NCBI RefSeq assembly: GCF_900406815.1
Contig: NZ_OVCN01000017.1
Location: forward strand, 1 to 64,000
Direction of reading: 5' to 3'
DNA from: Acinetobacter haemolyticus
GTDB taxonomy: Bacteria; Pseudomonadota; Gammaproteobacteria; Pseudomonadales; Moraxellaceae
DNA: 64,000 nt
Made by a program: the position numbers and the translations under genes. Below the pieces are notes generated by a model, which was given only the letters and a program-made list of their open reading frames with translations, was not told the DNA's origin and did not search any database. Of the stretch, positions 27,553-39,955 are shown one piece after another (position 1 is the stretch's first letter; each line of letters starts with the position of its first letter).

Positions 27553-27972
27553 TTAAAGTGCGCGATTTTTGATTTTACGAATCGTTTCAAGCTGTGCCGC
27601 AGTTTCTGCAAGCGAAGCAAGTGCAGCAGCAGAATCCAAATCACTCTTTTGATTTGCGAGCAATTGTTCAGCTTGTTTACGAGCTTCTAAAATTGCTGCT
27701 TCATCTAAGTTGTCCGCACGGATTGCAGTATCTGCAAGTACAGTAACAACATGAGGTTGAACTTCTAACACACCGCCAGATACATAAACGATTTCTTCTG
27801 TACCATTTTCCAACTGAACACGAATCGGGCCCGGCTGGAGCAAAGTTACAAGTGGTGCATGCCCAGGTAAAATACCAAGCTCACCACCCGCACCTTTTGC
27901 GATTAACATCGTAACTTGTCCAGAGTAAATCGACTCATTCACACTTACGACATCACATTGGATCGTCGCCAT
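27553..27972 (-). CDS. atpC: ATP synthase F1 epsilon subunit
   Basis: A 139-residue central-stalk subunit that couples and autoinhibits F1. The N-terminal beta-sandwich (about 1-85, with GELGILPGHAPLV) is followed by a two-helix C-terminal domain (about 90-139, DEAAILEARKQAEQLL). Last gene of the operon, 28 bp after atpD, with GGAGA before the ATG. Confidence 0.97.
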   Translation of the reverse strand: MATIQCDVVSVNESIYSGQVTMLIAKGAGGELGILPGHAPLVTLLQPGPIRVQLENGTEEIVYVSGGVLEVQPHVVTVLADTAIRADNLDEAAILEARKQAEQLLANQKSDLDSAAALASLAETAAQLETIRKIKNRAL

Positions 27973-28000
27973 GAGAATCTCCTTAAATTAGAGTTGCTAA

Positions 28001-29410
<1,410 letters not shown>

Positions 29411-29425
29411 TCAAACTTAATAATG

Positions 29426-30295
29426 TTAAACGGCAGCGGCACCGCCAACGATCTCGGAAATTTCCTGAGTAATCGCGGCTTGACGCAGCTTGTTGTAAAT
29501 GAGTTGTAGGTCTTTAATCAATTGTCCTGCGTTGTCTGTCGCTGCTTTCATTGCGACCATACGAGCAGATTGCTCACATGCAACGTTTTCAATCACACCT
29601 TGATAAACCATCGACTCGATATAGCGAACCAACAAACCATTTAACAGCTCTTCTGCTTCTGGTTCGTAGATATAATCCCAACCATAAGTACGGTTAAGAT
29701 CTTCGCCTTCTTCTGCTGGTGCTAAAGGAACAAGTTGTTCAACTTTAGGTTGTTGGGTCATCGCATTGACGAAACCATTTGATACGAGGTAAATACGATC
29801 TAATTCACCTTTATCAAATGCATCAAGCATTACCTGAACTGAACCTGTCAACTGTTCCAAGCTCGGTGAATCACCAAGCTGGGTAGTTGCACCAAGCACT
29901 TTACCGCCGTAACTCTTAAAAAACGAAACCGCTTTTTGACCAATCAAAGCAAATTCAACTTCAATTGACTGCTCTTGTTGTGCTTTGACATGCTGCACAA
30001 CTTTCTTGAACAAGTTAATGTTCAAGCCACCTGCCAAACCACGATCTGAAGACACCACGATATAGCCAACACGCTTAACTGGGCGTTCAACCATATAACG
30101 GTGTTTATATTCAGGGTTTGCTTGAACCAAGTGAGCAATTACACGGCGCATATTATCGGCATACGGACGGCCTTGAGCCATGCGCTCTTGCGCACGACGC
30201 ATTTTAGAAGCAGCTACCATTTGCATCGCGCGAGTAATCTTTTGCGTGCTCTTGATACTAGCTACTTTGGCGCGAATTTCTTTTAAATTTGCCAT
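29426..30295 (-). CDS. atpG: ATP synthase F1 gamma subunit
   Basis: A 289-residue rotor shaft. Conserved N-terminal [24 protein letters not shown]-type helix (coordinates 30220-30295) and the C-terminal [22 protein letters not shown] helix are intact, both of which contact the alpha3beta3 ring. [11 protein letters not shown] in the middle is a family hallmark. Between atpA and atpD as usual. Confidence 0.98.
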   Translation of the reverse strand: MANLKEIRAKVASIKSTQKITRAMQMVAASKMRRAQERMAQGRPYADNMRRVIAHLVQANPEYKHRYMVERPVKRVGYIVVSSDRGLAGGLNINLFKKVVQHVKAQQEQSIEVEFALIGQKAVSFFKSYGGKVLGATTQLGDSPSLEQLTGSVQVMLDAFDKGELDRIYLVSNGFVNAMTQQPKVEQLVPLAPAEEGEDLNRTYGWDYIYEPEAEELLNGLLVRYIESMVYQGVIENVACEQSARMVAMKAATDNAGQLIKDLQLIYNKLRQAAITQEISEIVGGAAAV

Positions 30296-30372
30296 ACGCT
30301 TAACCTAGTAGTCGAAAGCTCTTTCGAGCTTTCGAAGGTTGATCCGTGAACCAAACTTAACTAAAGCTTAAC

Positions 30373-31917
30373 TTAGTAAGTTTGAGTCGCTTTGAAGCTC
30401 TCAATACCTGCTTTGATTGCAGCTTCGATGTCTTTGTTGTAATCACCAGTTTCATCGATCTGTTGCATTAACGCAGCATGTTCAGAGCGGAAGTAAGAAA
30501 CTAACGCAGCATCAAAGTCTACGATTTTCTTCACTTCAACGTCAGCCATGTAGCCTTCGTTAGATGCATATACAGAAATAGCTTGGTCAGCAATTGAGTA
30601 AGGAGCATATTGTTTTTGCTTCATTAACTCAGTTACACGTTGACCATGCTCAAGTTGCTTACGAGTCGCTTCATCAAGATCAGAAGCAAACTGAGCAAAC
30701 GCAGCCAATTCACGGTATTGCGCTAAAGCAGTACGGATACCGCCAGACAATTTTTTGATGATCTTAGTTTGAGCAGAACCACCAACACGAGATACCGAGA
30801 TACCTGCGTTCACAGCAGGACGAATACCTGCGTTGAATAATGATGTTTCTAGGAAGATCTGACCGTCAGTAATCGAAATTACGTTGGTTGGTACGAATGC
30901 AGATACGTCACCAGCTTGAGTTTCAATGATCGGTAATGCAGTTAAAGAACCAGTTTGACCTTTAACTTCACCGTTCGTGAATTTCTCAACATAGTCAGCA
31001 GAAACGCGAGAAGCACGTTCAAGAAGACGCGAGTGAAGATAGAATACGTCACCTGGATACGCTTCACGACCTGGTGGACGACGTAATAACAATGAAATTT
31101 GACGGTAAGCAACAGCTTGCTTAGACAAATCATCATAAATGATTAACGCATCTTCACCACGATCACGGAAGTATTCACCCATTGTACAACCAGAGTACGG
31201 AGCTAAATACTGCATTGCTGCAGGATCAGCGGCCGCAGCTGCGACAACAGTTGTATACGCCATAGCGCCAGTTTCTTCTAGCTTGCGTACAACGTTTGCA
31301 ATTGTTGATTGTTTTTGACCAATCGCAACATATACACACTTAATGCCAGAGTTTTTCTGAGCGATGATCGCATCGATCGCCATTGCTGTTTTACCAGTTT
31401 GACGGTCACCAATAATCAACTCACGCTGACCACGACCTACAGGGATCATGGTATCAACTGATTTATAACCAGTTTGAACAGGTTCGTCTACTGACTGACG
31501 CCAAATTACACCTGGTGCTACTTTTTCAACAGCATCAGTTAGTTTTGCATCAATAGGGCCTTTCCCATCAATTGGGTTACCCAAAGCATCTACTACACGG
31601 CCAAGAAGTTCAGGACCTACTGGAACTTCTAATACACGACCAGTACAACGAGCTTTTTGACCTTCTTGCAGGCTTAGGTAGTTACCTAAAACAACGGCAC
31701 CCACTGAATCCTGTTCTAGGTTCAGTGCCATACCGAATAAGCCGCCGTCGAATTCGATCATTTCGCCGTACATGGCATCCGCAAGACCGTGAATACGCAC
31801 GATACCGTCAGATACCATAACAATGGTACCCTCATTTTTTGCGGTCGCGCTGGTGTCCAGATCGCCGATACGCTGTTTAATGAGCGCACTGATCTCGGAT
31901 GGATTCAGTTGTTGCAT
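30373..31917 (-). CDS. atpA: ATP synthase F1 alpha subunit
   Basis: A 514-residue regulatory nucleotide-binding subunit. Walker A GDRQTGKT lies at 170-177, and Walker B at [12 protein letters not shown]. The ATG at 31917 (MQQLNPSE) has AGGA eight bases upstream, so the frame upstream is not used. Its leader GCTATTCCTCAAT (plus-strand reading) is nearly the same as the one before atpF, an internal repeat of the ribosome site. Confidence 0.98.
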   Translation of the reverse strand: MQQLNPSEISALIKQRIGDLDTSATAKNEGTIVMVSDGIVRIHGLADAMYGEMIEFDGGLFGMALNLEQDSVGAVVLGNYLSLQEGQKARCTGRVLEVPVGPELLGRVVDALGNPIDGKGPIDAKLTDAVEKVAPGVIWRQSVDEPVQTGYKSVDTMIPVGRGQRELIIGDRQTGKTAMAIDAIIAQKNSGIKCVYVAIGQKQSTIANVVRKLEETGAMAYTTVVAAAAADPAAMQYLAPYSGCTMGEYFRDRGEDALIIYDDLSKQAVAYRQISLLLRRPPGREAYPGDVFYLHSRLLERASRVSADYVEKFTNGEVKGQTGSLTALPIIETQAGDVSAFVPTNVISITDGQIFLETSLFNAGIRPAVNAGISVSRVGGSAQTKIIKKLSGGIRTALAQYRELAAFAQFASDLDEATRKQLEHGQRVTELMKQKQYAPYSIADQAISVYASNEGYMADVEVKKIVDFDAALVSYFRSEHAALMQQIDETGDYNKDIEAAIKAGIESFKATQTY

Positions 31918-31959
31918 TGCGCTATTCCTCAATCTTTTTTAAGTTCAGTCTTTTTGCTA

Positions 31960-32496
31960 TTACGCAAGAAGACGAGTCCGCATTTTTTCAAGCTTGTTAA
32001 GCGCAGAGTCATCTATCACTTGGTCGCCTGCACGAATCACAACACCCGCGATTAACGCTGGATTAACTTTCACAGTCATTTGGACTGTTTTGTTAAAACG
32101 TTTTTCTAGCGCATGAGCTAAAATATGCTCTTGCTTCGCATCCATCGGGAAAGCAGATTCAATCACTACTTCCAAGGTGTTGTTGTTCTGCGATTTAAGT
32201 AATTCATATTCTGCTGCGATTTCAGGTAACAATGTTAAACGATCGTTATCTGCAAGAAGTGTCAGAAAATTTGACACTGCCTGAGATTGATCTTCACCTA
32301 AAACCTTCGCAAAAAGACCTACTTGTTCCGCAGGAGTCAGCTCAGGGCGATTTAAATAAGCGGAAAATGCTTCATCTTGCACCGCAGCACCGAGCAGTTG
32401 TAACGCATTTGACCAAGCGTCAGTTGCATTCTGCTCAGATGCATAAGCAAATGCTGCTTTAGCGTATGGGCGTGCCAACGTCAAGAGTTCAGCCAT
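31960..32496 (-). CDS. atpH: ATP synthase F1 delta subunit
   Basis: A 178-residue stator subunit joining F1 to the b subunits. An N-terminal six-helix domain (about 1-105, starting [18 protein letters not shown]) and a C-terminal domain with the motif [20 protein letters not shown]. Normal length, 11 bp after atpF. Confidence 0.97.
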   Translation of the reverse strand: MAELLTLARPYAKAAFAYASEQNATDAWSNALQLLGAAVQDEAFSAYLNRPELTPAEQVGLFAKVLGEDQSQAVSNFLTLLADNDRLTLLPEIAAEYELLKSQNNNTLEVVIESAFPMDAKQEHILAHALEKRFNKTVQMTVKVNPALIAGVVIRAGDQVIDDSALNKLEKMRTRLLA

Positions 32497-32507
32497 ATTT
32501 CCCTCGC

Positions 32508-32978
32508 TTAAAGTTTAGCAGCCAGCTGAGTCAGCATGGCATTATGAGCTTCTGCGTCAACTTGTTGGTTCAGAATTTTTTCTGCGCCATCAACTGCCAA
32601 AGCAGCAACTTGTTGACGTAATTCTTCGCGAGCAGCATTGATGTCCTGATCAACAGTTTCTTTCGCCTGTTGACGAATACGCTCACCTTCAGCCGCAGCT
32701 TGGGTACGCGCTTCTTCGACCAATTGTGCTGCACGACGGTTCGCTTGTTCGATCAATTGAGCCGCTTGTGCTTTTGCTGCATCGATCTCTGCCTTTACTT
32801 GTGCTTGCGCATCAGCTAAGTCAGCTTTCGCTTTTTCAGCAGCATTTAAGCCATCAGCAATTTTACGCTGACGCTCACTAATCGCATTGATTAGTGGTGG
32901 CCAAACAAACTTCATACAAAATGCGACGAAAACCGCAAATGCAATCGCTTGGCCAATCAATGTGAGGTTGATATTCAT
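32508..32978 (-). CDS. atpF: ATP synthase F0 b subunit
   Basis: A 156-residue stator protein. One N-terminal membrane segment (about 4-25) is followed by a long charged helix rich in Ala and Gln ([17 protein letters not shown] and on) that dimerises. The ATG at 32978 with AGGA upstream is used; the five codons before it are not. Between atpE and atpH. Confidence 0.97.
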   Translation of the reverse strand: MNINLTLIGQAIAFAVFVAFCMKFVWPPLINAISERQRKIADGLNAAEKAKADLADAQAQVKAEIDAAKAQAAQLIEQANRRAAQLVEEARTQAAAEGERIRQQAKETVDQDINAAREELRQQVAALAVDGAEKILNQQVDAEAHNAMLTQLAAKL

Positions 32979-33017
32979 TTCGCTATTCCTCAATATGTGG
33001 ATTTAGGAATTAAGCTA

Positions 33018-33296
<279 letters not shown>

Positions 33297-33346
33297 TTAA
33301 ACTAAAAATTTAAGCCCAACCATCAACTGATAGTTAGGCAATACCA

Positions 33347-34225
<879 letters not shown>

Positions 34226-34321
34226 TCACACCTGGTCAATGTCAATCATTAAAAAGAGGAAAAATGAATATTGCGGACTGCAAATATCTCACTCTACCCT
34301 CCAAAAATCTTAAAATGTGCC

Positions 34322-34720
34322 CTACTCTCGTTGTTGCAATCGTGACACCCAAAATGGTGCAACCCACGACATCGCTTGAACAAGAATAAATCCACCTAAC
34401 AATGCAACCGGTGACAGCGGTTTAACATTGCTCAAAATCAAAATAAAACCCACGATCACAATCGCAAACTTACCGAGCATTCCTCGATACATGTTGAGCA
34501 TCACTTGTTTTGAAGCTCTAGCACCTGCCGTTCTAAACGACTGCCAGGAAAAGTAACAATATGCTAACCAACACACCGAGGCCCCAAGCGCAGCACTCAA
34601 AGCAGCAGTTCTATCATTTATCATCCATGCCAGCAAAGCTGCAACTGGAATCATACATGCTTGTAAGAAGACCAAAGCTTTTGCTAATCGTCGGTCAATC
34701 AAGCGACTAGTTCGGCTCAT
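34322..34720 (-). CDS. atpI: ATP synthase assembly protein AtpI
   Basis: A 132-residue protein with four membrane segments (about 14-32, 40-60, 76-96, 102-122). AtpI proteins assist c-ring assembly or Mg/Ca transport. Its place as first gene of an atp operon and the RRLAKALVFLQACMIPVAAL N-terminus identify it better than sequence alone, which is weakly conserved. Confidence 0.9.
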   Translation of the reverse strand: MSRTSRLIDRRLAKALVFLQACMIPVAALLAWMINDRTAALSAALGASVCWLAYCYFSWQSFRTAGARASKQVMLNMYRGMLGKFAIVIVGFILILSNVKPLSPVALLGGFILVQAMSWVAPFWVSRLQQRE

Positions 34721-34784
34721 TTTTTACCCACTCACAGCATAACTGCTTGACAAGTTTTAATCATGATCGTTTCGAATCGCTGGC

Positions 34785-34813
34785 ATTATAGAGTTACACC
34801 CCTGAACATGCAA
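34785..34813 (-). promoter_or_regulatory. Promoter of the atp operon
   Basis: On the minus strand, a consensus TATAAT -10 (34785-34790) and a TTGCAT -35 (34808-34813) are separated by 17 bases. It lies 65 bp upstream of the atpI start and is the best match in the gap. It could drive all nine genes atpI to atpC. Confidence 0.7.
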
Positions 34814-34890
34814 TCTTTTATCGACCTAAGTCTGCTTTTTTCGTTACCATATTTTCTGACGATAGAGTCAACGCATTTTTATTTTTTTGA

Positions 34891-35730
34891 TCAATTTTGA
34901 ACACTTATCACACATTTATCAGTTTTTGAAGCCAATTTTCTCCAAGCAGCAATAAAATTGTCCTCTCCGTTCATGCTTTCGTCGACCGTTTCAAAGGTGA
35001 TTGGGTTCAACCTACGATAGACATTTTGATTCGCCGAAATTTCAGCCAATAAGCACATTTGTGTTTTTGGGCGATTGTCATTTAAATACTTAATTTGGGC
35101 AGCTGTAGGTGCAATGTGCGGATCATCAGTCAAAGCACCTGCAAATTTCAAATTCAATGCTCTTTCTAAATATTGATATGCATCATGATATGACCAATAG
35201 GGTTTAGCTTTATGGCTACTTTCATATTGTTGCGCAGTTTGACGCATTTTTTGTGCAAACTCTCGTGCATTGGCTGTGTATTTAGCTTTATTTTCTGGAG
35301 ATTGTTGCGAGCGTAAAGCTGCGATGAAAAATGCAATTCGAACCGCATTGTTAGGTTCTAACCAAACATGACTATCGATTGTATTGTCCAATGAAGCACC
35401 ACGTAAACTACGCTGTGGCAAGATTGTCAGAATACCCGCATCTAAAAGTGAAATGGCTTTTCGATTTTGACTTAACAACTTATCCAATGGTGCTTCGTGA
35501 GCCTTACCTAACCAAATCACCAAAGATGCATCCTGAATGATTTTACGATGTGCAGGCGTTAAGTGGACATCATGTCCCGTTTGATCACTTAAAAGAAGGA
35601 TTGGTGTTTCTACACCTTGGGTCACTTCTTTTGCAATCAAATAAATCGGCTGCGTTGACACGACTAAGCTTTGCGTCCAGCCCCATGTGCTTAATAAGGA
35701 AAAGGTGACGAACAAAACAAGGCGCAACAT
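34891..35730 (-). CDS. znuA: Zinc ABC transporter substrate-binding protein
   Basis: A 279-residue periplasmic binding protein with a signal peptide ending near WTQ-SLV. Expected zinc ligands are in GHDVHLTPAH (His53), DSHVWLEP (His121) and YHDAYQYLE (His182). The long His-rich loop typical of E. coli ZnuA is missing. The ATG at 35730 is used; a TTG five codons earlier is in frame. It is divergent from zur with a Zur box at the promoter. Confidence 0.9.
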   Translation of the reverse strand: MLRLVLFVTFSLLSTWGWTQSLVVSTQPIYLIAKEVTQGVETPILLLSDQTGHDVHLTPAHRKIIQDASLVIWLGKAHEAPLDKLLSQNRKAISLLDAGILTILPQRSLRGASLDNTIDSHVWLEPNNAVRIAFFIAALRSQQSPENKAKYTANAREFAQKMRQTAQQYESSHKAKPYWSYHDAYQYLERALNLKFAGALTDDPHIAPTAAQIKYLNDNRPKTQMCLLAEISANQNVYRRLNPITFETVDESMNGEDNFIAAWRKLASKTDKCVISVQN

Positions 35731-35758
35731 TACAACACTACTCAACTAGGCAAGGCAT

Positions 35759-35771
35759 GTTATAATATAAC
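35759..35771. promoter_or_regulatory. Zur box
   Basis: GTTATAATATAAC is a perfect 13-bp palindrome, matching the core of zinc-uptake-regulator boxes. It overlaps the likely -10 of znuA, 28 bp before its start codon, so zinc-bound Zur would block znuA. zur itself starts 229 bp to the right. Confidence 0.75.
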
Positions 35772-35999
35772 AAAAGTTCAAAAATGCCTATGTCTATTTT
35801 CTATATTTGCCGCTGCTTCTATCGCAAGTATGACTTATATAGTGAGTTCTCAATGAATTGCATGGTATGATGTAGAGTCTGTTGAGCATTCTACACTTTT
35901 CTATTTTTTGTAGATGCGCGCTAAGCTCAGTAAGCTTTGGCCACTTTTCATTGTAAGGATGAAGATCAATAGACCCTTGGCTAATAATGAGGTCCATTT

Positions 36000-36497
36000 A
36001 TGAGTTCTTGTTCACATGAACATGACAATGCTTTACACGGTGTTCATGGTCATCATGATATTAAAGCACGACTTGCTGAAGCAGAATATCTGTGTACCAC
36101 AACGGGTGCACGACTCACACCTTTACGCAAAGAAGTCCTCGAACTCATTTTAAATGCATCTGCACCGATGGGTGCTTATGACTTGTTGGCAAAATTAAAA
36201 GGTCAAGCAGATCGCCCTGCTGCCCCACCAACAGTTTACCGTACTCTCGACTTTTTATTGGAAAAAGGGTTAATTCACCGCCTGACTTCTATTAATGCCT
36301 ATATTCCTTGCTGTCATCCACGCGAAGGACATCAGGCTGCTTTTCTCATCTGTACAGAGTGTCACGTGGTCAAAGAGGCATCTGCTCAGGGGCTGATCCA
36401 GCAACTTGATCAATTGGCTGCTTCAGATCAATTCACTGCTCAGCACAGTATTATTGAAATTTCTGGGAAATGTCATCAGTGCAGCACAGCACCCTAA
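36000..36497 (+). CDS. zur: Zinc uptake regulator Zur (Fur family)
   Basis: A 165-residue Fur-family repressor. A winged-helix domain (about 30-95) contains RPAAPPTVYRTLDFL. Structural zinc cysteines sit in CTEC (118, 121) and CHQC (158, 161). His-rich N-terminus (HEHDN, HGVHGHHD). Position between znuA and znuCB supports Zur rather than Fur. GAGG lies seven bases before the ATG. Its 3' end overlaps znuC by 28 bp. Confidence 0.95.
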   Translation: MSSCSHEHDNALHGVHGHHDIKARLAEAEYLCTTTGARLTPLRKEVLELILNASAPMGAYDLLAKLKGQADRPAAPPTVYRTLDFLLEKGLIHRLTSINAYIPCCHPREGHQAAFLICTECHVVKEASAQGLIQQLDQLAASDQFTAQHSIIEISGKCHQCSTAP

Positions 36498-37258
36498 CGA
36501 CTCCACTCATTCAGCTGGAGAATATCTCCGTTCAACGTGATGAACGAGAGATTTTGAGAAATGTTGATTTTGACTTAAATGCCAAAGAGATCGTCACGCT
36601 TATCGGTCCAAATGGTGCAGGCAAATCAACCCTCATTAAAGTGCTGTTGGGCATCATGTCACCCAATAAAGGCAAGGTTCATTTTTCAAAGAAATTGAAA
36701 ATGGCTTATGTCCCACAAAAATTCAACCCGTCTGCAAGCTTGCCACTTCGTGTTCAGGACTTATTAGATTTAGAGTTTTGTGAGAAACATCTTCGTCGCG
36801 AAATTATCCACGATACTGGCATCTCCAAATTACAAGACTCTAAAGTCCAACAACTATCTGGTGGGGAACGCCAACGCGTTTTGCTTGCACGTGCTTTATT
36901 GCGTCAACCTGACATTCTCATTTTAGATGAGCCGATGCAAGGTTTAGATATTCAATCCGAAGCAGAGCTGTATGAATACGTTCGCAGCTTACCCGAACGC
37001 TATGGCTGTGCAGTCCTGATGGTTTCGCATGACTTACAATGGGTGATGCAAGGAACGCATCGTGTGGTTTGTTTAAATAAGCATATTTGTTGTAGCGGTT
37101 TACCTGAAAGCATTCAACAACATCCTGAGTATCAAGCCATTTTCGGGACGCAGCGCATGTTTTATCAACACCATCATAATCACTGTGTGCATAGTGATCA
37201 TGCTGAGCCATGTGCGCATGACCCACGCCCTCATATTCATCCCGAACCAAAGGTCTAA
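36470..37258 (+). CDS. znuC: Zinc ABC transporter ATP-binding protein
   Basis: A 262-residue ABC ATPase. Walker A GPNGAGKS (46-53), signature LSGGERQ (129-135), Walker B ILILDEP (149-155) and the H-loop VSHD are intact. The tail (about 230-262, HHHNHCVHSDHAEPCAHD) is unusually rich in histidine and may bind zinc. Translationally coupled to zur (28-bp overlap) and followed by znuB after 3 bp. Confidence 0.95.
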   Translation: MSSVQHSTLTTPLIQLENISVQRDEREILRNVDFDLNAKEIVTLIGPNGAGKSTLIKVLLGIMSPNKGKVHFSKKLKMAYVPQKFNPSASLPLRVQDLLDLEFCEKHLRREIIHDTGISKLQDSKVQQLSGGERQRVLLARALLRQPDILILDEPMQGLDIQSEAELYEYVRSLPERYGCAVLMVSHDLQWVMQGTHRVVCLNKHICCSGLPESIQQHPEYQAIFGTQRMFYQHHHNHCVHSDHAEPCAHDPRPHIHPEPKV

Positions 37259-37261
37259 GCC

Positions 37262-38071
37262 ATGATGGAATGGTTACAATTGCTATTACCCGCATGGATT
37301 ATGGGGACATTATTGGTGTTCTTGACCGCACCCCTTGGCTGTCTGATGCTCTGGCGCCGAATGTCTTTTTTCGCGGATACCATGGCTCACGGTACGTTAC
37401 TTGGTGTCGCCATCGCAGGAATTCTCAGTCTTCCTTTTTGGTTAGGGGTTGGTTTTTTAGCATTATTGTTAGTTGCGATTTTATGGGTGCTACATGATTC
37501 ACGCCTGCCCAATGATGCCTTACTGGCATTATGTTCAGCTACATTACTCTGCGCAGGCTTATTGCTAATTCAGCAAGTTCCAAGTCTAAGACCAGAATTA
37601 CTCAGTTATCTGTTTGGTGATCTGCTGAGTATTGAATGGTTGGATCTCCCCATTTTTGCGATAGTTATTATGATGGCGTTGGTGGTGTTATATCGCTCAT
37701 GGTCTGCGCAAATCCAAATTGCGATTGATCCAGATATCGCAATGAGTGAAGGGATCAATGCCAATTGGCAACGCTTAATTTTTATGTTGCTTCTTGCCTT
37801 GTTTACAGTTTTAGCGCTACGTGCTGTAGGCTCATTACTCATGGGGGCGTTATTGGTCATCCCCGCATTGAGTGCTCGCCTTCTCGCTCACTCACCCAAG
37901 CAAATGGTGCTATGGGCATTCGTACTCGCGCAATTGGGCATTACAATCGGTTTATGGTCAAGTGCAGCATTAAATATCGCGACAGGCTTGAGTATTGTCT
38001 TGTGTATGGCACTGATTTTCGCTTTGATTTTTATGATTCAAAAATTTAAAACACATTCACAAACCAGCTAA
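37262..38071 (+). CDS. znuB: Zinc ABC transporter permease
   Basis: A 269-residue ABC-3 family permease with about 8 membrane segments. Typical motifs are WRRMSFFADTMAHGTLLG and AVGSLLMGALLVIPALSARLL (coordinates about 37825-37890). ATG at 37262, with a second ATG three bases later. It completes znuA-zur-znuCB. Only 9 bp separate its stop from the stop of the convergent LysE gene. Confidence 0.95.
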   Translation: MMEWLQLLLPAWIMGTLLVFLTAPLGCLMLWRRMSFFADTMAHGTLLGVAIAGILSLPFWLGVGFLALLLVAILWVLHDSRLPNDALLALCSATLLCAGLLLIQQVPSLRPELLSYLFGDLLSIEWLDLPIFAIVIMMALVVLYRSWSAQIQIAIDPDIAMSEGINANWQRLIFMLLLALFTVLALRAVGSLLMGALLVIPALSARLLAHSPKQMVLWAFVLAQLGITIGLWSSAALNIATGLSIVLCMALIFALIFMIQKFKTHSQTS

Positions 38072-38080
38072 TCAACAGGT

Positions 38081-38707
38081 TTAATTAGATTGCTGGATTG
38101 CTCCAAGTAGCAATGCAGCAAAACTAAACATCATGGCAAAACTTCGATTTAAATATTTCTGCTGCTTAGGCGAACGTAATAATTTCAGCACCTTAGAAGC
38201 TAATCCTGTATAACCCGCCATCACAATCAAGTCGATCGTCACCATCGTGATTGCCATGATCAGATATTGCAACCATTGTGGTCGTCCCAGATCTAAAAAC
38301 TGCGGCAATACTGCCAATAAAAACACAATCGCTTTGGGATTACTCATATTGACCACAAATCCCTTAAACATCAAAGCAGAAGCAGATTTGTAGACGTATT
38401 CTTTTTCAATCTCAATTGCTTGAATAGGTGCTGTCCACTGTTGATAAGCCAAATAAAGTAAATAAACAACGCCGAACCACTTCACCACCTGAAACGCCCA
38501 AGGGGTTGTCGCAAATAATACTCCGACGCCCGCCGCAACAATGACAATTTGCAGCAGCAGTGCAATTTGTAAACCAATTACATTCCAATATCCTTGCCTA
38601 AACCCATGATTTAAACCACTCGACATGGATACAATTGCCCCCGCACCTGGTGAAATACTAATCACCCAGCAGGCCAACATAAACGCAAACCAGACTTGTA
38701 AAGACAT
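38081..38707 (-). CDS. LysE/RhtB-family amino-acid exporter
   Basis: A 208-residue inner-membrane protein with about six segments. It opens with the family motif ISPGAGAIVSMSSGLNHGFRQG and contains KGFVVNMSNPKAIVFLLAVLPQF. Members export Lys, Thr, homoserine or similar. Substrate unknown. Convergent with znuB, with no room for a separate terminator between them. Confidence 0.88.
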   Translation of the reverse strand: MSLQVWFAFMLACWVISISPGAGAIVSMSSGLNHGFRQGYWNVIGLQIALLLQIVIVAAGVGVLFATTPWAFQVVKWFGVVYLLYLAYQQWTAPIQAIEIEKEYVYKSASALMFKGFVVNMSNPKAIVFLLAVLPQFLDLGRPQWLQYLIMAITMVTIDLIVMAGYTGLASKVLKLLRSPKQQKYLNRSFAMMFSFAALLLGAIQQSN

Positions 38708-38864
38708 CGCAGCACAGCAAAATAAAAGTGGAATTATATTGCTTTATTTTGCCATGATTACAAGTGGTAAGACGATAAAACTGAGTAAATAAACTTTTAA
38801 GCCCCACCAACATCAGGCACAATAATTCACTTTTCCGCCTTTAAAAATAATGAAGGAGTTTTTA

Positions 38865-39785
38865 ATGACTGCTCAATCTGTCATTCTTCCACTACCATCT
38901 GATCATGCTCGCTTTATTGTTTTGCGCTTAAAAGATTTAAGTATTACCGAATTAAAACAACAGATTGATGCTCTAATTTCAACTCGTGATCGCCTGATTA
39001 CCCAGCATCCCAGTGGTCAAATTAAAACGGCAGTTGCTTTTGGTCCTGAGCTATGGTCAAAACTTTATTCGACCGTCCCTACAAACTTTAAACAACTAGA
39101 TCCTCAACACGGCGCATTTAATATGCCTGTCGTGCCTGCAGACGTATTTATTCACATTGCCAGCGCTCGTGCGGATTTATGCTTTGCAATGAGTCAAGCC
39201 TTTTTCTCAGGCATACAAGATAAGGTTGAAGTTCTTGATGAACGTGCATGTTTCCGCCAATTTGATGGTCGTGATTTGACTGGTTTCATTGATGGTACGG
39301 AAAACCCACAGTTCCCTGAAGACCGTGCAGAAGCAACCTTACTCCCTGATTCGGCAGGGGTGTTTGCTGACGGCAGTTTTATTTTTGCCCAACGCTATAT
39401 TCACGATTTAGCCAAATGGCATCAACTCAAAGTTGATGCACAAGAGCATGTGATGGGGCGGACTAAACTTGAGTCAATTGAACTTGATGATGATGTTAAA
39501 CCTGAAAATGCCCATGTTGCTCGCACCGTCGTAGAAGATGACGCAGGCGAAGAAATGGAAATTTTACGTCATAGCTTGCCTTATGGAGATGGTAAAGGTG
39601 AACAAGGTTTGTTCTTTGTCGCTTATACCAATAATCTAAACATCATTGATGAAATGCTCAAACGCATGTTTGGTACGACTGGTGATGGCATCCATGACCA
39701 TTTATTACACTTCACCACTGCGATAGATGGTGCATATTATTTCGCACCTAGTGATGAACTGTTAGCTGAAATTGTAGAAGCCTGA
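38865..39785 (+). CDS. Dye-decolorizing (Dyp-type) peroxidase, YfeX-like
   Basis: A 306-residue haem peroxidase. The family signature GFIDGTENP has Asp143. The haem ligand is His217 in NAHVART and the distal Arg is Arg235 in EILRHSLPYG. No Tat signal or encapsulin-targeting tail is visible. AAGGAG is seven bases upstream of the ATG at 38865. A strong hairpin follows. Physiological substrate in Acinetobacter is not known. Confidence 0.92.
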   Translation: MTAQSVILPLPSDHARFIVLRLKDLSITELKQQIDALISTRDRLITQHPSGQIKTAVAFGPELWSKLYSTVPTNFKQLDPQHGAFNMPVVPADVFIHIASARADLCFAMSQAFFSGIQDKVEVLDERACFRQFDGRDLTGFIDGTENPQFPEDRAEATLLPDSAGVFADGSFIFAQRYIHDLAKWHQLKVDAQEHVMGRTKLESIELDDDVKPENAHVARTVVEDDAGEEMEILRHSLPYGDGKGEQGLFFVAYTNNLNIIDEMLKRMFGTTGDGIHDHLLHFTTAIDGAYYFAPSDELLAEIVEA

Positions 39786-39791
39786 ATGGCA

Positions 39792-39822
39792 GGATGCTAT
39801 GTCAATTCATTACATAGCATCC
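39792..39822 (+). terminator. Hairpin after the Dyp peroxidase gene
   Basis: GGATGCTATGT and ACATAGCATCC form an 11-bp perfect stem with a 9-base loop, 6 bp past the stop. No strong T-run follows, so termination may be partial. Confidence 0.6.
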
Positions 39823-39955
39823 GTTTCACGCGTGTTGAGATTGCAATACAAAAAAGATTTATAGGAATATCTTAAATCCTCACAAATCCCTCTCCCCTTA
39901 AAGCTGCAAAATTTGCTATATTTAGCGTTTTTCCGCGACATTTATTTCGGTAACT

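Noticed and set aside
35794-35997. Minus-strand 67-codon frame between znuA and zur
   Set aside because: No ribosome site, unlikely composition, and it covers the zur promoter region.
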